A stretch of 64,000 nt of DNA from JADGGV01 sp035715725. Its GTDB lineage: Bacteria > Gemmatimonadota > Gemmatimonadetes > Longimicrobiales > RSA9. The stretch is taken from contig DASTKT010000099.1 in NCBI GenBank assembly GCA_035715725.1, positions 1 through 64,000 of the forward strand, written 5' to 3'. Shown one piece after another: positions 58,649-64,000 of the stretch. Position numbers and translations under genes: made by a program. How positions within the stretch are numbered: position 1 is the first letter of the stretch; each line of letters begins with the position of its first letter. The notes under the pieces were generated by a model. That model worked only from the letters and a program-made list of their open reading frames with translations. It ran no database searches and had not been told where the DNA came from.

Positions 58649-59428
58649 TCACTTCTCCACGAACTCCCACCACAGCTCGGCCTTCCCCGACCGCTGGAGG
58701 ACGCGGTAGCCGACGATCTCGCGCGTCGTCGCGTCGAGCGTGTACGTCGAGACGATCGCGGGATCCGCGAAGCGGACCGTCCAGCCGCGGGCATCGGGCC
58801 CGGGCGCGGCGATGACCGTGATCGTGTCGTGCTCGAGCTCCGCCGTCCCCTCCGAATACAGCGGGAGGACCGTCGTGTAGCCGACGCGGAGCGGGACCGA
58901 GCGCACCAGCATGTGCACCTGGTTGAACGCGAACACCGGCGTCGGGAAGTCCACCGTCGCGGTGCGCGGCACGGAGTCGCCGGTCTGGTCCCAGCGGTGG
59001 ACGCGCGTCCCGTCGTACTCGATGCGGATCCGCCGGGCGCCGAGGCGGAGGTGCTCCCAGCGCGGCGCGAGGCCGTTCACCCGCACCTCGAGCGTGTCGT
59101 AGAACTCGCGCTTCGGCGAGGCCTGCACCTGGCGGAAGGAAGCGTGGCCGCCGTCCTCCGCGCCCGGCCGGTCGCCGAGGGTCGTGAGGCCCAGGTCGAT
59201 CGTGGTCGTATCGCCGGTGCGGCGGGCCAGGAAGTGGAACGCGCGGGTCGTGTCCCGGACGGTCGGGAGCCGGAGCTCGCGCGCGGAGGAAACGCCGCGG
59301 GGCGCCGCCGCGCCCGACGGGGACGCGACGGGCCGGCCGCAGGCCGCCATGGACAGCACCCCCGCGAGCGCGAGCGCGGGGCGGGGGAGGGAACGGACGA
59401 GACGCGCGGCGTGCACGCGGATCGGCAT
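58649..59428 (-). CDS. Putative lipoprotein (DUF3108-like)
   Basis: 259 residues. Signal peptide with lipobox LSMAAC (Cys30). The mature part is a beta-rich domain: RAFHFLARRTGDTTTIDLGL, HASFRQVQASPKREFYDTLE, VRVNGLAPRWEHLRLG and a C-terminal STYTLDATTREIVGYRVLQ, the kind of fold seen in DUF3108-like periplasmic proteins. Function unknown. It starts away from the hybrid kinase gene. Confidence 0.78.
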   Translation of the reverse strand: MPIRVHAARLVRSLPRPALALAGVLSMAACGRPVASPSGAAAPRGVSSARELRLPTVRDTTRAFHFLARRTGDTTTIDLGLTTLGDRPGAEDGGHASFRQVQASPKREFYDTLEVRVNGLAPRWEHLRLGARRIRIEYDGTRVHRWDQTGDSVPRTATVDFPTPVFAFNQVHMLVRSVPLRVGYTTVLPLYSEGTAELEHDTITVIAAPGPDARGWTVRFADPAIVSTYTLDATTREIVGYRVLQRSGKAELWWEFVEK

Positions 59429-59701
59429 GCGAAGCTCCGTTGGACGGGTGAACGTCGGGCGGGCGCCGCCCCGGCCCGGGGCGATCCCGGCCGGGGCGGC
59501 CCGCGGCGAGGACGTTGTCGGGAGCGGGGCCGGAGCGCGATCCCGGCGCGGCGAACGGCGCGGGAGGGCGGCGAGCGGCTACGGACGGGCGGCGAGCGAC
59601 GGCGCGGTGGAGCTTGTCCCGCCCCGCGGTTCGTCGCACCTTTCACCCGCCCACGCCTCGCTCGTACCGGACCCGCACCGCGCTTCCCCGGACCGACCCC
59701 C

Positions 59702-62353
59702 ATGCAGCCGCACGCTTCCGCCGTTGGGGCGGATCTTGCCGCGCGCCCCGACCTCGACGCGGTCCTGCTCGACCTGGCCCGGACGCTGGCGCCGCCAGGC
59801 GACGCGGCGATTCGCGGGCTCCTGCGCGCGGCGCTCGGCGCGCTCGGCGCCGACCGCGCGAGCGCGTGGACGCTCGAGCCGGCGGGCGACGGCGGTACGC
59901 CGCGGCTCGTCGCCATCGAAGGCGGCGAGGGCGGCGAGGGCGGCGAGGTCGGCGAGGGCGGCGAGGTCGGCGAGGTCGGCGAAGGCGGCGAGGTCGGCGA
60001 GGTCGGCGAGGTCGGCGAAGGCGCGGAGGGCGCGGAGGGCGCGGAGGGCGCCGTGGGCGCCGTGGGCCCCGGGCCTGTCGCCGCCGGTGATGCCGCGGGC
60101 GCCGCGGGTCCGGAAGACGCGGCGTCGCCTCGGCTGGTGGCGCTGACCGGGGCACGCACGTGGGTGTGCGAGGGCGAGTCGTCGGGCGATGGGCCGGCGC
60201 CGCGGGTCGTCGAGGCGGGGGTTTGGCGGGACGGGACTCTGGCGGGGTGCCTCCGGCTCGAGCGGGCCGGCGGCGAGTGGAGCGCGGCGGAGCGCGCGTT
60301 CGTGGCGGCGCTCGCGGACCGCGCGGCGCTCGCGCTCGAGCGCGGCGCACGCGTGGCGGTGGAGCACGCGCTGCGGGAGGCCGAGGACCAGCACCGCGCC
60401 GTCATCGCCGAGCGGGAGCGCGCGGAGGAGGCGCTGCGGCGCAGCGAGGAGCACTTCCGGGCGCTCATCGAGAACGGCAGCGACTACATCATGATCGTCG
60501 ATGCGACGAGCGCGATCACGTACGTCGGGCCGTCCGTCGAACGGTTGCTCGGATACGCGCCGGAGGAGATGCTCGGGAAGCGCGCCGAGGAGCTGGTGCA
60601 CCCGGACGACCTCGCGAACGTCCTGGAGATCCTCGGCCGCATCGTCGCCAACCCGGGCACGGTGCACACGGCGGAGTTCCGGATCCGGCACAAGGACGGG
60701 CGCTGGCGCGTGTTCGAGAACAACGGCCGGACGCTCTCGCGCGAGTCGGCGGACGCGGGCGTCGTCGCCAACGGCCGGGACGTGACGGAGCGGCGGCGGG
60801 CGGAGGCGGAGCTGGCCGAGCAGAAGGAGTACTTCGAGGCGGTCCTGGACGGGATGGACACCGGCGTCAGCGTGTTCGACCCGGAGGCGCGCTACGAGTA
60901 CGCGAGCCCGCGGGCGGTGCGCGACCCGGAGGTGCGCCGCTGGGCGATCGGCAAGACGATCGCGGAGTACTGCGATCGGCTCCGGCTCTCGGACGAGGTG
61001 CGGGAGGCGCGCGAGCGGAGCGTGCGCCAGGCGGTCGCGACGGGCGAGCCGAACGAGTTCGAGCAGGAGATCCGGCGACCGGACGGCTCGGTCCGGCTCA
61101 TGCTCCGGCGCATCGTTCCGCTGCTGGACGACGCGGGGGAGGTGACGCGCCTCGTCGCCACCAGCGTCGACATCACGGAGCGGAAGCAGGTGGAGGTCGC
61201 GCTGCGCGAGGCGAAGGAGGAGGCGGAGCGCGCGAACCAGGCGAAGAGCGAGTTCCTCTCGCGCATGAGCCACGAGCTGCGCACGCCGATGAACGGGATC
61301 CTCGGCTTCGCGCAGGTGCTCGAGCGGAGCGGGCTGCGGCCGGAGCAGCGGACGTACGTGGGGCACATCCTGAAGGGCGGGCGGCACCTGCTGCGGCTGA
61401 TCGACGAGGTGCTGGACATCGCGCGGATCGAGACGGGGCGGCTCAGCCTCTCGCTGGAGCCGCTGCCGCTCGGCGACGTGCTGCGCGAGGCGCTCGACCT
61501 GGTGCATCCGATCGCGGCGCAGGCGCACGTCGAGCTGGACGTGTCCGCGTGCGACGGTACGTTCGCGCACGCGGACCGGCAGCGCCTCGCCCAGGTCCTG
61601 CTGAACCTCCTGTCGAACGCGATCAAGTACAACCGTCCGGGCGGCCGCGTCCGGGTGTCGTGCTCGGAGGAGATCGGCGAGGCGGCGCCCCGCCGCGTGC
61701 TGCGCATCGAGGACACCGGTCGCGGGATCCCGGCCGACCGGCTGGACCAGCTCTTCACCCCGTTCGCCCGGCTCGGCGCCGAGCAGACCGGGACCGAGGG
61801 GACCGGCCTCGGGCTCGCGCTGTCGCGGCGGCTGGCCGAGGCGATGGGCGGCTCGCTCGAGCTGGACCGCACGGGGGCGGAGGGGAGCGTCTTTCGCCTC
61901 GAGCTGCGCGGGGCGGCGAACCCGCTGGAGCGGCTCGCCGCCGACGACGTCGCCTGCGCGGCATTCTCGGGGGCGGCCGAACCGCCGGCCACGATCCTCT
62001 ACGTCGAGGACAACCTGACGAACCTGAGCCTGGTCGAGACGTTCCTCGAGGCGCAGCCGCGCTGGCGCGCCATCCCGGCGCTGCGCGGCGACACGGGGCT
62101 CGAGCTGGCCGCCCGCCACCTTCCCGACGTCATCCTCCTCGACCTGCACCTCCCGGACATCCCGGGCGAGGAGGTGCTGCGGCGGCTGCGCGCGGACGAG
62201 CGCACGGCGCGGATCCCGGTGGTCGTGGTCAGCGCCGACGCGACGGCCGGCTCGATCCAACGGCTGCGCGCGGCCGGCGCCGACGCCTACCTCACGAAGC
62301 CGATCGACCTGGACGAGTTCCTGGCGACGGTAGCGCGGTACCTGCCGGCGTAG
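59702..62353 (+). CDS. Hybrid sensor histidine kinase: GAF-PAS-PAS-HisKA-HATPase-receiver
   Basis: 883 residues from the ATG at 59702. An N-terminal GAF-like domain (residues ~15-225) is split by a Gly-Glu-Val repeat at 74-122. Two PAS domains follow (RSEEHFRALIENGSDYIMIV...; KEYFEAVLDGMDTGVSVFDP...), then HisKA with FLSRMSHELRTPMNGILGF (His524), an HATPase domain (LNLLSNAIKYNRPGG, EDTGRGIP, GTGLGLALSRRLAEAMGG) and a C-terminal receiver with VILLDLHLPDIPG (Asp814) and LTKPIDL. No transmembrane helix is present, so it senses cytoplasmic signals. Output partners are not adjacent. Confidence 0.92.
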   Translation: MQPHASAVGADLAARPDLDAVLLDLARTLAPPGDAAIRGLLRAALGALGADRASAWTLEPAGDGGTPRLVAIEGGEGGEGGEVGEGGEVGEVGEGGEVGEVGEVGEGAEGAEGAEGAVGAVGPGPVAAGDAAGAAGPEDAASPRLVALTGARTWVCEGESSGDGPAPRVVEAGVWRDGTLAGCLRLERAGGEWSAAERAFVAALADRAALALERGARVAVEHALREAEDQHRAVIAERERAEEALRRSEEHFRALIENGSDYIMIVDATSAITYVGPSVERLLGYAPEEMLGKRAEELVHPDDLANVLEILGRIVANPGTVHTAEFRIRHKDGRWRVFENNGRTLSRESADAGVVANGRDVTERRRAEAELAEQKEYFEAVLDGMDTGVSVFDPEARYEYASPRAVRDPEVRRWAIGKTIAEYCDRLRLSDEVREARERSVRQAVATGEPNEFEQEIRRPDGSVRLMLRRIVPLLDDAGEVTRLVATSVDITERKQVEVALREAKEEAERANQAKSEFLSRMSHELRTPMNGILGFAQVLERSGLRPEQRTYVGHILKGGRHLLRLIDEVLDIARIETGRLSLSLEPLPLGDVLREALDLVHPIAAQAHVELDVSACDGTFAHADRQRLAQVLLNLLSNAIKYNRPGGRVRVSCSEEIGEAAPRRVLRIEDTGRGIPADRLDQLFTPFARLGAEQTGTEGTGLGLALSRRLAEAMGGSLELDRTGAEGSVFRLELRGAANPLERLAADDVACAAFSGAAEPPATILYVEDNLTNLSLVETFLEAQPRWRAIPALRGDTGLELAARHLPDVILLDLHLPDIPGEEVLRRLRADERTARIPVVVVSADATAGSIQRLRAAGADAYLTKPIDLDEFLATVARYLPA
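59921..60067 (+). repeat. In-frame minisatellite encoding Gly-Glu-Val repeats
   Basis: About sixteen units of nine bases (GGCGAGGTC / GGCGAGGGC variants, ending in GCGGAGGGC) encode GGEGGEVGE-type sequence within the GAF-like domain of the kinase. Flanking residues PRLVAIEG and PRLVALTG resemble each other, hinting at a local duplication around the insertion. Confidence 0.8.
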
Positions 62354-62397
62354 GAAGCTCGGCTCGGGCGAGCCGGAGCCGGATCCTTTCTCGCTTG

Positions 62398-62473
62398 CGC
62401 TTGCGCGCCCGCGCCCGCTCCCGAGCTGTTCCTCGGACGACCGGGAGCGGGCGCGGGCGCGGGCGCGCAAGCG
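62398..62473. repeat. GC-rich palindromic element, copy 4, probable terminator
   Basis: A 26-base left arm (62398-62423) pairs almost fully with 62442-62473, which has one extra GCGGGC unit. The loop AGCTGTTCCTCGGACGAC holds GTTCCTCGG, also present in copy 3 (58556-58564). It lies 45 bases after the hybrid kinase and 26 bases beyond the stop of the convergent cytochrome gene. Confidence 0.65.
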
Positions 62474-62498
62474 GAGAACCTGACTCCCGGAACCCGCC

Positions 62499-63758
62499 TC
62501 AGTTCCCCCGCGGCGGCTCGAGCAGCGACGGCTCGGCGGCCACGGGCGCGTCGAGCGTCCGGAGGTAGGCCTCGAGCTGCGAGCGCTCCTTCGCGCTCAG
62601 CTTCAGCGGCTGCAGCTCGCTCGTCCCGGCCGGCGCGCGCGGGGCGCGGTCGTAGTGCTCGATCACGCCCGCGAGCGTCGCGATCTGGCCCGCGTGCATG
62701 TACGGCGCGCGGTCCGCGACGCCTCGCAGCGACGGCGCCTTGAACGCGCGGACCAGCTCCTTCCCCTCCGGCACCAGGAACTCCAGCTCGGCGCAGTCGC
62801 CGGGGCGCGCATCGCTGTAGCGGCCGCGGCAGTTGAACTCGTCCGCCACGACCTGCCGGGCGCCGGTGGCGCGGCCGGAGTCCGCGGGGAGCGACGCGAC
62901 GGCGGGGACGCCGGTGTTGTGGAAGTCGTCGTCCGTCAAGCGCGGGCCGTTGTGGCAGCGCGTGCAGTTGGCCTTGCCGATGAAGAGGCGCAGCCCGGCC
63001 TCCTCGTCGGAGGTGAGGACGCCGGAGGGCGCGCGCCCGTCGGCCAGCAGCCGCTCGACGTAGCGGTCGAAGCGCGACGGCCCGGGCTGGAGCCGGCGCT
63101 CGTAGGCGGCGATCGCCTTGCCGATGTTCGCGTAGACGCGCGTGACCGCATCCCGCTGCGCCGCCGGGAGTGCCTCCCACGCCGTCCTCGCCCCGGAGTC
63201 GGCCACGGGGCCGGCCATGCGCGGCACCCGCGCGAGGTCCGGCAGCGGCCCGAAGATGCGCTCGTACTCCGCGCGGTACCGCTCCGCGACGACGTGCGCG
63301 TACTGCGCCCGGGTGCCGCCGTGCTCGACCGGGCTTTCCAGCGGCCCCAGCGCCTGCGCCCACTGGCTGTCCTTGCGTCCATCCCAGAAGAACCACGGCG
63401 CGTACGCCGTTCCGGCGATCGGCATGGTGCGCCGGGCGGTGCGGCCGACGCCGGAGGCGAGCGCGACGTCGTCCTGGAACTGCCGCCCGGGAAGGTGGCA
63501 GGTCGCGCACGAGACCCGGCCATTCGAGCTGAGGCGCGTGTCGAAGAACAGCGCCTGTCCGAGCGCCGCCGCCGCCGGGTCGTCCGCGTAGCGGTTCGAT
63601 GGGTCGGGAGGGAGCGGGCCGAGCTCGCCGATCCAGAGCGAGCGCAGCGTCTCGACCTCCCGCGGGCTCCAGCGGGATCCCCCGGCGACCCGGGCCGCGC
63701 CCGCGACCACCGTGACCAGCATGCCGACGCCCAGCGCTCCGATCCAGATCCTGCCCAT
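62499..63758 (-). CDS. Di-haem cytochrome c peroxidase/MauG-family protein
   Basis: 419 residues from the ATG at 63758 (GGACGAGG upstream). A signal helix (WIGALGVGMLVTVVAGAARV) exports it to the periplasm. Two haem-binding sites are seen: CATCH at 84-88 and CTRCH at 265-269. ALGQALFFDTRLSSNGRVSC before the first and SLRGVADRAPYMHAGQIATL near the end (Met or His sixth ligand region) are family hallmarks. Such proteins reduce peroxide with electrons from cytochrome c or oxidise other substrates (MauG type). A tandem repeat lies upstream. Confidence 0.92.
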   Translation of the reverse strand: MGRIWIGALGVGMLVTVVAGAARVAGGSRWSPREVETLRSLWIGELGPLPPDPSNRYADDPAAAALGQALFFDTRLSSNGRVSCATCHLPGRQFQDDVALASGVGRTARRTMPIAGTAYAPWFFWDGRKDSQWAQALGPLESPVEHGGTRAQYAHVVAERYRAEYERIFGPLPDLARVPRMAGPVADSGARTAWEALPAAQRDAVTRVYANIGKAIAAYERRLQPGPSRFDRYVERLLADGRAPSGVLTSDEEAGLRLFIGKANCTRCHNGPRLTDDDFHNTGVPAVASLPADSGRATGARQVVADEFNCRGRYSDARPGDCAELEFLVPEGKELVRAFKAPSLRGVADRAPYMHAGQIATLAGVIEHYDRAPRAPAGTSELQPLKLSAKERSQLEAYLRTLDAPVAAEPSLLEPPRGN

Positions 63759-63878
63759 CGTCGTCCTCGTCCCGTGAATGGTTGCGGCTCCTGTCGTCAC
63801 GGGGAAATCTGGCCGGGCGGCGCGGACGCGGATTGAACGAATCCGCTGGGGCCTTTGTACGAACCGGCTGACCTGCCG

Positions 63879-64000
63879 GGCGCCGGGCACGCGCCGGGCG
63901 AGCGCCGGGCAGGCGCCGGGTGGGCGCCGGGCAAGCGCCGGGTGGGCGCCGGGCGGGCGCCGGGCGGGCGCCGGGCGGGCGCCGGGCGGGCGCCGGGCGG
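63879..64000. repeat. 11-bp tandem repeat array reaching the window end
   Basis: At least eleven contiguous units of GGCGCCGGGCG (variants ending CA, TG; first bases A/C/G) from 63879 to the edge. There are no spacers, so it is a minisatellite rather than a CRISPR. The last five or more copies are identical, suggesting recent expansion. Confidence 0.9.

Noticed and set aside
63879..64000. CRISPR array at the right end
   Set aside because: Units are 11 bases, contiguous and without spacers; no cas genes are present.
1..64000. tRNA or rRNA genes
   Set aside because: No T-loop/acceptor-stem pattern ending in a tRNA-like 3' end and no rRNA signature was noticed on either strand; a tRNAscan run would settle it.

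Overview
The window reads as a very GC-rich chromosome or large replicon (roughly 72-76 % G+C by eye, with heavy G/C in third codon positions). It most resembles the Gemmatimonadota, with Acidobacteriota as the alternative. Pointers are an ADOP-type duplicated permease, a SusC/SusD pair, two ~1080-residue VPS10/Asp-box beta-propeller proteins, an OmpR-HTH/BTAD/TPR regulator, a Uma2 protein and many serine beta-lactamase-fold hydrolases. No rRNA, tRNA, ribosomal-protein, CRISPR or prophage genes were seen, so this is accessory or peripheral gene content. The organism call is inference from gene families, not from a marker gene.

Left part (1-13.7 kb): the N-terminal edge of a probable fused MFS/spermidine-synthase gene, an ADOP permease, then a lower-GC, apparently foreign gene (3621-4412). 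That gene joins an HExxH zinc-peptidase domain to a ClpS-like N-degron-adaptor domain and is the most unusual gene here. A SusC/SusD outer-membrane uptake pair follows, then a minus-strand block of an MHS-type MFS transporter and an LLM flavin oxidoreductase flanked by two small disordered basic proteins, and a trypsin-like lipoprotein.

Middle part (13.7-38.7 kb): a TetR regulator with a perfect palindromic operator drives a membrane/methyltransferase gene. An AsmA-like protein, small membrane proteins (DUF998, DUF4239, DUF2269-like), an NAD(P)-binding reductase, a PAS protein with a degenerate receiver, a rhomboid protease and a serine hydrolase follow. Next are a MarR-GNAT fusion with a predicted leaderless promoter, a DinB-fold protein, a TetR-controlled pair of membrane proteins, the BTAD/TPR regulator, a secreted-protein/DUF4242 pair, a Uma2 protein, an ankyrin protein, a second serine hydrolase and a lipoprotein.

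Right part (38.7-64 kb): a VPS10-propeller protein and an M1 metallopeptidase in tandem, an FAD monooxygenase, then an operon of TonB receptor, small membrane protein and bacterial TiaS-like protein. A second VPS10 protein and a TPR protein follow, then a degenerate metallo-beta-lactamase-fold lipoprotein divergent from a LytS/LytTR two-component system. The window closes with a lipoprotein, a hybrid PAS histidine kinase carrying a Gly-Glu minisatellite, a di-haem cytochrome c peroxidase and an 11-bp tandem array running off the end.

Simple-sequence and palindromic DNA is a recurring theme. Related G+C-rich hairpin elements lie just behind several genes, and in-frame microsatellites expand inside a TonB receptor, a kinase and a secreted protein. 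Most terminators are long perfect GC hairpins without a U-tract.
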